From assembly GCA_028292265.1 (NCBI GenBank), contig JAQGMR010000018.1, forward strand, positions 1-64,000: a stretch of DNA of 64,000 bases, given 5' to 3'. Of this stretch, positions 27,436 to 34,621 are shown in pieces. The DNA comes from Herminiimonas sp. Lineage in GTDB: Bacteria > Pseudomonadota > Gammaproteobacteria > Burkholderiales > Burkholderiaceae_D. The stretch's first letter is position 1. Every line of letters begins with the position of its first letter. Below the pieces are notes generated by a model. That model was not told where the DNA came from. It did not search any database and saw only the letters and a list, made by a program, of their open reading frames with translations. Position numbers and translations under genes: made by a program.

Positions 27436-27794
27436 CCAAAAGCCGTAAGTTGAGATTTAACAGCGGCTCGCTGAGCCGGGTTGAGTCGATCAAACGCCTT
27501 AGCGATCCGCTGCGCCTCCATGCTCAGCCCTTCGAACTCAGTTCCAGCAACATCTTGAAGTGCGCTGGATTTGCTTTGCCTATGCTCCTCTGCGGGGCCA
27601 AAAAGCAGAGCTTCTGGGGATGTCTGCAATGCTTTGGCGACTGCATGTAGCCGCTCCCTTTTAGGAGCGGTTCCGCCTTCTTTCTCCCACTGCTGAATAG
27701 TTTGCCAAGCCGACACTCCCACTAGATCGGCTAGTGCTTGCATCGAGAGTCCCAGATGCTCCCTTCTCTGTTTGATTCGCTTGTGTATCGACAT
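27423..27794 (-). CDS. CI-type phage repressor, HTH only
   Basis: 123 aa. An XRE-family HTH occupies residues 1-65 (RIKQRREHLGLSMQALADLVGVSAWQTIQQWEKE). A short C-terminal helical segment (SMEAQRIAKAFDRLNPAQRAAVKSQL) is probably for oligomerisation. There is no LexA/S24 autoprotease domain, so induction cannot follow the usual RecA-stimulated self-cleavage. It is divergent from the cro-like gene across CTAG operators and co-transcribed with the 277-aa gene. A CTAG-N5-CTAG site lies within its own coding sequence at 27722-27734. Confidence 0.85.
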   Translation of the reverse strand: MSIHKRIKQRREHLGLSMQALADLVGVSAWQTIQQWEKEGGTAPKRERLHAVAKALQTSPEALLFGPAEEHRQSKSSALQDVAGTEFEGLSMEAQRIAKAFDRLNPAQRAAVKSQLTAFGCQL

Positions 27795-27801
27795 GGCCGG
27801 T

Positions 27802-27830
27802 ATCCTATACGCTAGTTTTTATGGTGTCAT
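27802..27830 (-). promoter_or_regulatory. repressor-maintenance promoter (PRM-like), possibly giving a leaderless mRNA
   Basis: Minus strand ATGACA (27830-27825), 17-base spacer, TAGGAT (27807-27802). Initiation would fall at or next to the repressor ATG at 27794, as in lambda cI. A half operator (CTAG at 27812-27815) lies in the spacer. No Shine-Dalgarno is seen. Confidence 0.55.
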
Positions 27831-27841
27831 CGCAGGAAAAT

Positions 27842-27866
27842 CTAGCATAACTAGTAAAACTAGCAT
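27842..27866. promoter_or_regulatory. operator OR: three CTAG elements at 5-base spacing
   Basis: CTAG CATAA CTAG TAAAA CTAG at 27842-27863, giving two overlapping sites of the same type as OL at 26334-26352. It lies directly before the cro-like start. The rightward promoter itself is not clear. Confidence 0.7.
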
Positions 27867-27878
27867 ATGCTTATGTTT

Positions 27879-28127
27879 ATGAACGGAATCGAAAAAGCGA
27901 TCAAACACTTCGGCAGCTTGGCTGCCATAGCTCGTGCTCTGGACCTCAGCGGGTACCAAGTCGTGCAGGCATGGCGTGAAGCGGACCGCGTGCCGGCCGA
28001 GCATTGCCCTCGCATCGAAGAACTTACAAATGGGGAGATCCGATGCGAGGACCTGAACGATCGCGTGGATTGGAGCGTCGTTCGGCGTGCTGGTGCGATC
28101 TCCTCCACCGCCCCGCCTCCGTCATAA
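27879..28127 (+). CDS. Cro/YdaS-like transcriptional regulator
   Basis: 82 aa. MNGIEKAIKHFGSLAAIARALDLSGYQVVQAWREADRVPAEHC is the HTH of the YdaS/Cro family, with the typical VPAEHCPRIEELTNGEI continuation. The start at 27879 is chosen to match the family. ATGs at 27867 and 27873 are also in frame, and none has a clear ribosome site. Divergent from the repressor and first rightward early gene. Expected to compete for the CTAG operators and favour lytic growth. Confidence 0.82.
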   Translation: MNGIEKAIKHFGSLAAIARALDLSGYQVVQAWREADRVPAEHCPRIEELTNGEIRCEDLNDRVDWSVVRRAGAISSTAPPPS

Positions 28128-28136
28128 CTTTCTTTT

Positions 28137-28162
28137 AGAGAGGCACTCGCCTCTCTTTTTTT
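28137..28162 (+). terminator. intrinsic terminator after the cro-like gene
   Basis: GAGAGGC-ACTC-GCCTCTC stem followed by seven T. It stands where lambda has tR1, between cro and the replication genes, so early rightward transcription may need antitermination or partial readthrough. Confidence 0.88.
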
Positions 28163-28213
28163 CCAAAAATTTCAAACCTTGAGATTTATCAAGCTGCAGT
28201 ACGGGAGGGAAAC

Positions 28214-28384
28214 ATGGACCACCAAATCATTCCGGTTGACGAAATTACCCGTCGCGCCCGGGATGCCGCTGAAGGGCGCTTGCCAGTGACGGCGTGCCCA
28301 TTTCCGGAAGACACCGACGCGGCAATCCGCTGGCAGGTCGCTTTCCACGCAAAGGAAGTGGACCTGCTCGGAGAATCAGCATGA
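28214..28384 (+). CDS. 56-aa early phage protein
   Basis: Preceded by GGGAGGGA. The product starts MDHQIIPVDEITRRARDA and contains CPFPEDTDAAIRWQVAF. The Cys-Pro-Phe and W-x2-AF spacing recalls small phage relatives of ribosome modulation factor/CrpP, a weak resemblance only. Its stop overlaps the next start (ATGA), so it is the first member of a coupled early operon. Confidence 0.6.
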   Translation: MDHQIIPVDEITRRARDAAEGRLPVTACPFPEDTDAAIRWQVAFHAKEVDLLGESA

Positions 28385-28491
28385 TGAAAACCGCCATGAA
28401 GCGCTGCGTGATGTGGTGTTGGTCGCGGCGCCTAATCGAAGGTGCCACGGTGCTGCGAATGTTCCGTCGCTTCGAGTTGTGGGGCGTCTGA
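28381..28491 (+). CDS. 36-aa basic micro-protein
   Basis: Starts MMKTAMKRCVMWCWSRRL and ends ELWGV. It is very basic, with two Cys and three Trp. It overlaps the preceding stop by four bases and its own stop overlaps the ParB-like start as TGATG. Either a real micro-protein or a translational bridge between two genes. Confidence 0.5.
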   Translation: MMKTAMKRCVMWCWSRRLIEGATVLRMFRRFELWGV

Positions 28492-29345
28492 TGGATTACC
28501 AACTGCATCCCTTGTGCTCGCTTTTTCCGCCGATGTCCGGTTGGGAATTCGATTCGCTCAAGTCAGACATCGCGGCCAATGGCCTGCGCCAACCAATCAC
28601 GGTCCACCGGTGCCTCATCCTGGACGGGGGCAATCGGTACCGCGCCTGCCTGGAACTCGGCATTAAGCCCACTTTCGCCGAGTTTGCGCACGCTGAGAGG
28701 GAGATGCTTGCCTTCGTCCTTTCCTCCAACCTGCACCGCCGGCACCTCACGACCGGCCAGCATGCGGCAATCGTTGCGAGCGCGCAGAACTGGGGGCACG
28801 CGCAAACTGTCGGGAAACCGTCCAAATCCGGTAGTACTACCGGATTAGAGACCGTAGCCAACCGGGCCGCGGCTTCCGGCGCAAGCGACAAGACCCAGCG
28901 CATGGCCGACAAAGTGGCGCGCGACGCCCCTGACTTGGCGTGGAAAGTAGCCCACGGCGAAATCAGCCTCGCCAAAGCACATCAGCAAATCGCTACACCG
29001 TTGGCACCGGCGTTACGGTCGCGCACCGCACCAACAAACGCCGCACCAACGGCGACATTGCGGGAAGCCGCCCCGACACAGAAAATCGAAGAACTCCAAG
29101 ACGAGCTGGACGAGACGCGAGAAGTGATCGACGCGTTGAAACGGCGCAACGACGAACTCGAAGCGGAAAACAAAACCCTGCTGCTCGCCGCCGATTCGAA
29201 GGTTCTGGACCGGCTGCAGGAGCTGCAAGGCTATATTAAGGCGGTGGAAAGTCAGCGCAACGACTGGCAGAACCAGTGCTCCGAAATGAAAAAGCAGGTC
29301 AAACGCCTGCAGCGCGATCTCGACAAGGCGAAGGTCAATGTCTGA
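28491..29345 (+). CDS. ParB-like nuclease/CTPase-fold protein with C-terminal coiled coil
   Basis: 284 aa from ATG 28491, coupled to the preceding stop. The ParB/Srx N-terminal fold has the phosphate-binding box in LDGGNRYRACLEL (about residues 45-57) and SSNLHRRHLTTGQHAA, followed by a helical HTH-like region. From about 195 on it is a long charged coiled coil (IEELQDELDETREVIDALKR onward). There is no partner ParA in the prophage. Phage ParB-like proteins of this sort sit with replication genes and may bind origin or operator DNA; the precise role is unknown. Confidence 0.8.
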   Translation: MDYQLHPLCSLFPPMSGWEFDSLKSDIAANGLRQPITVHRCLILDGGNRYRACLELGIKPTFAEFAHAEREMLAFVLSSNLHRRHLTTGQHAAIVASAQNWGHAQTVGKPSKSGSTTGLETVANRAAASGASDKTQRMADKVARDAPDLAWKVAHGEISLAKAHQQIATPLAPALRSRTAPTNAAPTATLREAAPTQKIEELQDELDETREVIDALKRRNDELEAENKTLLLAADSKVLDRLQELQGYIKAVESQRNDWQNQCSEMKKQVKRLQRDLDKAKVNV

Positions 29346-30894
29346 AGAGATCGTCCTCCGCCCTTATCAGCTGGAATCGATTGACGGATTGCGTGATGGT
29401 CGCCGGGCGGGCCACCGGTCCCAAATATTAATGGCGCCGACCGGTGCCGGCAAGAGCGTGATTGCCGCCCATCTTCTGCGAGAGGCCGCGCGGAAGTACA
29501 GCAAGGCCGCCTTCGTCGTCGATCGCATAAACTTGGTTGACCAGACCAGCGCGCTGCTGGACAGGTACGGCATCGATCACGGCGTGGTGCAAGCCGGCCA
29601 CTGGCGCTGGCGCCCGTATGAGCGCATTCAGGTCTGTTCCGCGCAAACGATCGAGAAGCGAGGCTTCTTTCCGGACTTGAACCTGCTGATCGTCGACGAG
29701 GCGCATACCACTCGAAGGTTGACCGCGGACCTTATCCGGAATCGGCCCGACCTGACTGTCATCGGACTGACCGCAACTCCCTTCGCCAAGGGAATGGCAA
29801 AAATTTATTCCAACCTGGTCAACGTCTGCACCACGAACCAATTGGTTGCCGACGGATTCCTTGTTCCCCTGAAGATGTATGCGGCAAAGGCCGTCGACAT
29901 GGCCGGCGCAAAGGTGGTGGCCGGCGAATGGGCGGATCGGGAGATTGAGAAGCGCGGCATCGAGATCGTTGGCGACATCGTGTCCGAGTGGGTCGATAAA
30001 ACACATCTGCACTTCGGCGGCCCAGTCAAGACGATTGTCTTCAGCGCCACCGTCGACCACGGCGAGGAGCTTTGCCGCCAGTTCAACGCGGCCGGCTACA
30101 ACTTCCAGCAGGTCAGCTACCGCGACGGCAGCGACGAGACGCGGCGCGAGCTCATCCAGGAATTCCGCAAGGCGGACAGCAGCATTCACGGTTTGATCTC
30201 GTGCGAGGTCTTCACCAAGGGCTTTGATGTTCCGGACATCCTGTGCGGCGTCGCCGCGCGGCCGTACCGTAAAAGCCTGTCGAGTCACGTCCAGCAGATG
30301 GGGCGAGTCATGCGTACGTCGCCCGGCAAGGAGTTCGGCCTGTGGCTAGACCACTGCGGTAACGTGACGCGATTTTGGGATGACACGGAAGACCTGTTCG
30401 AGCACGGCACGCAGACGCTGGAGGATGGCGCCACGCGGGATGCCGTGGCACGTAAAGAGCGAGATCCGAAGGAATGCGCCGACTGGGGCTGCACTTGTGG
30501 CTATATCTTCCCCCAACGGATGGACCGGTGCCCGGCCTGCGGCAAAGAGCATGTCCGGCAGTCAATGGTGGAAAGTGTGGCCGGTGTCATGGAGGAGGTC
30601 GACGGCGGCAAAGCGAAGAAGGTCAAAACCGCGAGACACCTCGAAGACAAAAGCGCTGTCTGGCGTCAGCTGTGCGGCTATGCGATGGAGCGTAAGAAGG
30701 GCGATCAAGTCACTGCCCAGAAATTCGCGCTGGCGCAGTTCAAAACCATATACGGACACTTCCCACAAAGTCACTTCAAGCCTGAGGATGCACCGCCCAT
30801 TTCGCGGGAGCTGAAAGGTACGGTACAGAACAACATCATCCGCCATTTCTACAAGGGCAAAGGCAAAGGAGCAGCACGTGCAGACGTTCGCTGA
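29338..30894 (+). CDS. DEAD/DEAH-box SF2 helicase with zinc ribbon
   Basis: 518 aa. Motif I is APTGAGKS, motif II DEAH, motif III-like LTATPF, then VFSATVDH and motif VI QMGRVMR, giving two RecA-like domains. A Cys4 ribbon follows (CTCGYIFPQRMDRCPACG, about 385-405). A C-terminal helical domain ends in a basic Gly-Lys-rich tail. Type-III-restriction-like phage helicases of this kind unwind DNA for replication. It overlaps the ParB-like gene by eight bases and the TOPRIM gene by 17. Confidence 0.9.
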   Translation: MSEEIVLRPYQLESIDGLRDGRRAGHRSQILMAPTGAGKSVIAAHLLREAARKYSKAAFVVDRINLVDQTSALLDRYGIDHGVVQAGHWRWRPYERIQVCSAQTIEKRGFFPDLNLLIVDEAHTTRRLTADLIRNRPDLTVIGLTATPFAKGMAKIYSNLVNVCTTNQLVADGFLVPLKMYAAKAVDMAGAKVVAGEWADREIEKRGIEIVGDIVSEWVDKTHLHFGGPVKTIVFSATVDHGEELCRQFNAAGYNFQQVSYRDGSDETRRELIQEFRKADSSIHGLISCEVFTKGFDVPDILCGVAARPYRKSLSSHVQQMGRVMRTSPGKEFGLWLDHCGNVTRFWDDTEDLFEHGTQTLEDGATRDAVARKERDPKECADWGCTCGYIFPQRMDRCPACGKEHVRQSMVESVAGVMEEVDGGKAKKVKTARHLEDKSAVWRQLCGYAMERKKGDQVTAQKFALAQFKTIYGHFPQSHFKPEDAPPISRELKGTVQNNIIRHFYKGKGKGAARADVR

Positions 30895-31699
30895 GTTCTG
30901 CCTCCTCCATGGCCTGCTGGCCGCAGATCCCGTCCCTGATGGTCGTGTGCATCGCTGTCCTACCGAATTGCATCCGCGGTCCCGAAATGGTGCGTATCGC
31001 TATTTCGGCGACTGGGGCTGGCTGCAAGCCTGGGATGCGCACGCGGAAACAATTATCTGGCAGGCGCGCGGCAACGACGACTCGCCGGTTCCCATTCCAA
31101 AGCGCGATCTCGCAATGCTGCGGCAGGCCGAGGGACGACGATATGCCGATGCGGCTGCGACGGCGAAGGAAGTTTTGCACCGCTGCCGCACCGACATTCA
31201 TCCCTACCTGACGCGCAAGGGCTTTCCGAGCGAAGCAGGACTGATCGATAACGATGGCCGCCTGGTCATTCCCATGCGCGATTGCCGCGACTACAAGCGC
31301 GTCAATAGCGTCCAGTGGATCGACAGTCACGGCAGTAAGTTGTTCCTCCCAGGAGGGCGTGCAGGCGGATCAATGCACGTCATCGGCAGCGGCGCCGAGA
31401 AGTGGCTTTGCGAGGGGTACGCGACCGGCCTGAGCCTACGCGCGGCGCTACGTCACCTCCATCGAGCGGCGAGTGTGGTCGTGTGCTTCTCCGCGGGGAA
31501 TCTCGCTCATGTGGCAACGCAGATCAGCGGTAACCGATTCGTCTTTGCGGACCACGACAAATCCGGCACTGGTCAGCGCGCCGCCGAGTCGACCGGCCTT
31601 CCTTGGGTAATGCCTCCGGACGAAGGACATGACGCCAATGACCATCATCAGGCGCACGGCGTGCGGCCGCTGGCAGAACTTATGAGGCGGCTCTTGTAG
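30878..31699 (+). CDS. TOPRIM-domain primase-like replication protein
   Basis: 273 aa, GTG start inside the helicase gene. An N-terminal region is followed by a TOPRIM core: LCEGYATGLSLRAAL (catalytic Glu), VVVCFSAGNL, and FVFADHDKSGTGQRAAE (metal-binding D-x-D). The C-terminal DEGHDANDHHQ completes the metal site region. This is the plasmid/phage primase-type TOPRIM family. With the adjacent helicase it probably initiates phage DNA replication. It lacks an N-terminal zinc finger and a fused helicase. Confidence 0.87.
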   Translation: MQTFAEFCLLHGLLAADPVPDGRVHRCPTELHPRSRNGAYRYFGDWGWLQAWDAHAETIIWQARGNDDSPVPIPKRDLAMLRQAEGRRYADAAATAKEVLHRCRTDIHPYLTRKGFPSEAGLIDNDGRLVIPMRDCRDYKRVNSVQWIDSHGSKLFLPGGRAGGSMHVIGSGAEKWLCEGYATGLSLRAALRHLHRAASVVVCFSAGNLAHVATQISGNRFVFADHDKSGTGQRAAESTGLPWVMPPDEGHDANDHHQAHGVRPLAELMRRLL

Positions 31700-31998
31700 C
31701 GCGCATGACCCGCGCCTCTGGGACAGCAACTGGGCCTGAATGGGCTGGCAAGGCAAGAAACACCGAGCGTACCCGTGGCTCGTCAAAACCGGTAAGCAGA
31801 CACGCCGAAGTTTGGCACCGGTGCAATTCCGCATGTGAGCTGCTGGGCTGGCTGGATCCAGGCCCGGGGGTCAGCGAGGGTAACCACGGCGCTGACATGG
31901 ATCGCCGCGCAAGCGGGGTGAAGCCGAAACCTCTCCCAAATCCCATGCGTGGGGTAGGGGGGGCTTTCGGGTGAAGTTATGCCACAGGAGATGGATGG
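31700..31998. other. 299-bp stretch without a convincing gene
   Basis: Open frames exist on both strands (one of 89 codons from 31705) but lack ribosome sites and known motifs. The DNA is G-rich towards the end (GGGGTAGGGGGGG near 31950). It could hold an origin or a regulatory site; nothing specific can be claimed. Confidence 0.4.
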
Positions 31999-32304
31999 AT
32001 GAGCGTTCGGGAACAGATGATCGCGGACATGCGCTACCTGCGTCAGCGCTACGGGTGGACGGACGAAGATGCGGATGAAATCCGCGCGGCCCTTAGGTCT
32101 TGTGGTGCGTCGCTGGCGCGCTATTTCGCCACGCTAGCCGCAGCGCACCGAGCAGGGTATGAGCAGACCGCCGAGAACGGATTCGTGCGTCTGCACGCCT
32201 GGTGCGCGCAGCAAGGGCTGCCTGATCCTTACCAGTTGAACGCAGGCGAGTGGTTTCAGGCAGTCGCTGCATTGGCCTTGAAGACGAGGGAAGGGAAGCG
32301 ATGA
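31999..32304 (+). CDS. hypothetical phage protein
   Basis: 101 aa, helical: MSVREQMIADMRYLRQRYGWTDEDADEIRA, then a second half with WCAQQGLPDPY. No family recognised. Preceded by AGGAGATGGATGG. Its stop overlaps the next ATG (ATGA). Confidence 0.65.
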   Translation: MSVREQMIADMRYLRQRYGWTDEDADEIRAALRSCGASLARYFATLAAAHRAGYEQTAENGFVRLHAWCAQQGLPDPYQLNAGEWFQAVAALALKTREGKR

Positions 32305-32729
32305 TTGCAATCGCCCGCATTCAAGCCGCGCTCGCAACGAGCCAGGGGAAGCCGCGGTCGGGCAAGCAGCTTGCGCACGCCATCAAAGTGTCCACGGTGC
32401 GACTGCAAAGCCAGATGGCGCGGATGGTTCAGGCCGGCCACGTCAGTAGGGAGAGAATGGAAGATGCCCAAGGCCGCTGCTGCTTCCACTATCACCTGAA
32501 TGCGCGACAACTCAAGGCATATCGCACCGGCGCGTCGCAGCGCGACAAGAGCCGTAAGCCACCGGTTGAAATTGCACTTGGCGCGACGGATCTTCCCGGC
32601 AGACTCGCTTTTCTGCGCATGCTGAAGACAAAAACGATCTTTGCGGAGCATAGCGTTCTGCAGTTAATCATCGGCGACTACGAGAGAACTCTCAAGGTGC
32701 GCCAAGCAATCGAATCTAGGAAGCAGTAA
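32301..32729 (+). CDS. hypothetical phage protein, possible winged-helix DNA-binding
   Basis: 142 aa. The first about 60 residues (ARIQAALATSQGKPRSGKQL ... STVRLQSQMARMVQAGHVSR) read like a winged HTH, with helix-turn-helix then wing. The rest is basic and helical. A regulatory role before the late switch is possible but unproven. Start 32301 is coupled to the preceding stop. Confidence 0.6.
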   Translation: MIAIARIQAALATSQGKPRSGKQLAHAIKVSTVRLQSQMARMVQAGHVSRERMEDAQGRCCFHYHLNARQLKAYRTGASQRDKSRKPPVEIALGATDLPGRLAFLRMLKTKTIFAEHSVLQLIIGDYERTLKVRQAIESRKQ

Positions 32730-32751
32730 TCGGTTAAAAGGGAGTCGCGCA

Positions 32752-33255
32752 ATGGGAATCATCGAATCGTATAGTCGGGCAACGCAGTCGTCGAACCTGC
32801 GGGATGACGAGCACCACCACGCAACAGAGAAATTGGCCGCAGTCGCGCTGTCGAGCGATCTGGGCGCCGCACTGTTTCGGGTGAAGTTCGGGAACGATGC
32901 CACGACGTACAAAGCGCTGCTCACTGCATGGCAGGCGAAGGTTACCGTGAAAGCTGGGTTGCGCAAAAACTGGCCGGACCACATTAAGCCGAACAAACTG
33001 GCTGCGAAGTCTCTGAATTACTGGCTTAACGACATCTGCGAGGCTTGCTCCGGCAAGGGCTACGAGGTTGCGACTGGCACGCCGAAGCTGTCGAACGACT
33101 TGTGCAAGCTCTGTAATGGGGAGAAGAAAGCGCCGTTGGTCTGTGAGCCGGACTGGCGCGAGTACATTCTCGACATGATCGAGGACTTGGACGACTTGGT
33201 GCGCTATTCGGCGGGGCGGGCAATGCGCAAGCTGGCCAAGGATATGGAGCGGTGA
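32752..33255 (+). CDS. zinc-motif protein, candidate late antiterminator (Q-like)
   Basis: 167 aa. Two Cys pairs in DnaJ-like spacing, CEACSGKGYEV (about 98-108) and CKLCNGEKK (about 120-128), resemble the zinc element in phage Q antiterminators. The N-terminal two thirds is helical and basic. Position is what a Q gene would have: last early gene, followed directly by a putative promoter (33423-33451) and terminator (33493-33517) and then all late genes. Assignment rests on the Cys pattern and context. No sequence match to lambda Q is claimed. Confidence 0.6.
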   Translation: MGIIESYSRATQSSNLRDDEHHHATEKLAAVALSSDLGAALFRVKFGNDATTYKALLTAWQAKVTVKAGLRKNWPDHIKPNKLAAKSLNYWLNDICEACSGKGYEVATGTPKLSNDLCKLCNGEKKAPLVCEPDWREYILDMIEDLDDLVRYSAGRAMRKLAKDMER

Positions 33256-33257
33256 AC

Positions 33258-33293
33258 ACTGCGCGCTGTCCGTAAATAAACCTTGCGCGCAGT
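33258..33293. repeat. perfect 9-bp inverted repeat after the Q-like gene
   Basis: ACTGCGCGC at 33258-33266 and GCGCGCAGT at 33285-33293 around an 18-base AT-richer loop, starting three bases after the stop codon. No T-run follows, so it is more likely a binding site or attenuator than a strong terminator. Confidence 0.7.
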
Positions 33294-33422
33294 AAAGTTG
33301 ATCAATATCATGTTGCTACTGCGAATCGATCGGTGCCATCGTTGGGTTCGCATAACTTGAGAGCAATTCACAGCCATTAGCCGAACTCGCTCCAAAACTT
33401 GCCAATACGTGAGTAGATTCAC

Positions 33423-33451
33423 TTCACGCCGTAGCCCCTTTTCACTATAGG
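33423..33451 (+). promoter_or_regulatory. candidate late promoter (pR'-like)
   Basis: TTCACG, 17-base spacer, TATAGG. Initiation near 33458 would give a leader of about 60 nt ending at the hairpin terminator 33493-33517. It is the only promoter candidate before the late genes. Confidence 0.5.
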
Positions 33452-33726
33452 ACTGGGCGCCGGGAATCTTCTCCTGTATTGGTAGAACGAAGAAAGCCAC
33501 CCGTTGCGGTGGCTTTTGCGTTTACTGGGAGGGTAGTCTTACCCCGGAACGCCGTGAGTGGTGGGATGTTGCATTCCATATTTTGGCGGCGTAGCAGATA
33601 CGGGGCGAGGAATTCAACAGAGACCATCGCACTGTTTTTCTCCCGATGGCGTTGCCGGAGATACGCAAAACCGGACGACCCGTTTGTGGGGGTCGCTATT
33701 GAATACACGCCGTCCGGCGGTGGCAT
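33445..33726 (-). CDS. possible Ash-like small phage protein, antisense in the late-control region
   Basis: 93 aa on the minus strand. Its C-terminal part PLTAFRGKTTLPVNAKATATGGFLR resembles small phage ORFs of the Ash type, whose KATATGGF is encoded by a terminator-like palindrome. Here that palindrome is the 33493-33517 hairpin. Start MPPPDGVYS at 33726. It could be real or only a by-product of the hairpin. Low certainty. Confidence 0.35.
   Translation of the reverse strand: MPPPDGVYSIATPTNGSSGFAYLRQRHREKNSAMVSVEFLAPYLLRRQNMECNIPPLTAFRGKTTLPVNAKATATGGFLRSTNTGEDSRRPVL
33493..33517 (+). terminator. intrinsic terminator downstream of the late promoter (tR'-like)
   Basis: AAAGCCACC-CGTTGC-GGTGGCTTT: a perfect 9-bp stem followed by T. 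It would stop unmodified late transcripts after about 60 nt, the arrangement expected for Q-type antitermination control. Confidence 0.85.
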
Positions 33727-33756
33727 AATGACTTCCTTTTATAGGGAGCGTCGTAG

Positions 33757-34254
33757 ATGTTCAAAGTCTATCCAGGGAACGAAATCGCAGACCTGTACGG
33801 TACACTTGGCATAGCTGAAGATCTATGTAGTGTCGCTTCGAGGCTCAAAGCCCTGATCACGGACGGTATTGCGAAAAGTCCCGCCGACGTTTATAAGGTC
33901 AACCTCGCAAAGCTTGGCGATGACGAAGCGATGCTAGATTTCCGCTGGTCGTCGCCATTGGGACAAGTGTATTCCCGCTTCGGCTTGGTGAAATACGGGT
34001 CGAAGCTGCTCGGCCAATACACCTTTTATGCGGAAGAGCGGGACCCTCAGAACTGTCTAACGCGTAAACCCGTTTTCGCATTCCTGTTTCGGTCGGACGG
34101 ATATTGTCGGATGGGCGGTACAGCTGATGCAGCTCGAATGAACGAAGGGTTCGAGCGAGCTGACGGTGATTTTGTATGGTATTTGGCCGGAAATGTCACC
34201 CATGCCCTCCTCGACAACCTCGATACGATTCCATTGGCGCTAAAGTCAGTCTAG
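33757..34254 (+). CDS. hypothetical protein, first gene after the late switch
   Basis: 165 aa, not recognised. Soluble, mixed alpha/beta, starting MFKVYPGNEIADLYGTLG. It is preceded by GGGAGCGTCG at a suitable distance and by a TTTTAT segment. It has its own terminator directly downstream (34271-34305), so it may be an independently expressed accessory gene. AT content is slightly higher than the structural genes. Confidence 0.65.
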   Translation: MFKVYPGNEIADLYGTLGIAEDLCSVASRLKALITDGIAKSPADVYKVNLAKLGDDEAMLDFRWSSPLGQVYSRFGLVKYGSKLLGQYTFYAEERDPQNCLTRKPVFAFLFRSDGYCRMGGTADAARMNEGFERADGDFVWYLAGNVTHALLDNLDTIPLALKSV

Positions 34255-34270
34255 TTTCGCGCGTTCCCGA

Positions 34271-34305
34271 AATGCCCCGCCGCGAGAACGTGCCGGGGCA
34301 TTTTT
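34271..34305 (+). terminator. intrinsic terminator
   Basis: AATGCCCC at 34271-34278 pairs with GGGGCATT at 34295-34302 and is followed by T residues. It ends the 165-aa gene. Confidence 0.85.
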
Positions 34306-34391
34306 CATTTGCGGCTTCAGGTACGGGTCGGAGCGCAGTTCGGGAAGCGGCGTCATCCGATTCCGCGGCTCGCAACCAATCGAGGCACTCC

Positions 34392-34550
34392 ATGCCGCAG
34401 CCCGTCCAGCCCACAAAGCAGGAAGTCCGCGACTACATGGAGAAGCGCCAGGAATCGCGCCAGCCACCGCCAAGCAGGAAAGACATACTGCGACAACTCG
34501 GCTGGGAATTGATCGAGCAGTCGCGCAAGGAAGCAGCCAGGCGCAGATAG
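34392..34550 (+). CDS. small conserved phage protein
   Basis: 52 aa, MPQPVQPTKQEVRDYMEKRQ then a Pro-rich turn and DILRQLGWELIEQSRKEA. This Arg/Lys-rich helical pattern (R-Y-x-E-R...PPPS...LGW-L) recurs in small phage proteins of unknown function. A GAGG ribosome site precedes it. Too short for a functional call. Confidence 0.6.
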   Translation: MPQPVQPTKQEVRDYMEKRQESRQPPPSRKDILRQLGWELIEQSRKEAARRR

Positions 34551-34587
34551 AACAGAGTTCTCCATATCGTCCAACCGGATGATATTT

Positions 34588-34621
34588 AAGCCCACCGGCT
34601 AATAACTGGTGGGCTTTTTTT
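34588..34621 (+). terminator. hairpin with T-run abutting the homing-endonuclease start
   Basis: AAGCCCACC (34588-34596) pairs with GGTGGGCTT (34608-34616), then T's up to the ATG at 34622. It can terminate transcription. Its right arm GGTGGG is also the only ribosome-site-like sequence for the next gene, so the hairpin could hide it. Confidence 0.85.

Noticed and set aside
28413-28490. Longer start for the ParB-like gene
   Set aside because: It would overlap the 36-aa frame entirely and lacks a ribosome site. ATG 28491 is coupled to the preceding stop.
31705-31974. 89-codon frame after the TOPRIM gene
   Set aside because: No ribosome site, no motif, and comparable frames on the other strand. 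Left as unannotated sequence.
33479-33814. 111-codon plus-strand frame across the late terminator
   Set aside because: Runs through the hairpin and overlaps a better-supported gene start at 33757. No ribosome site.
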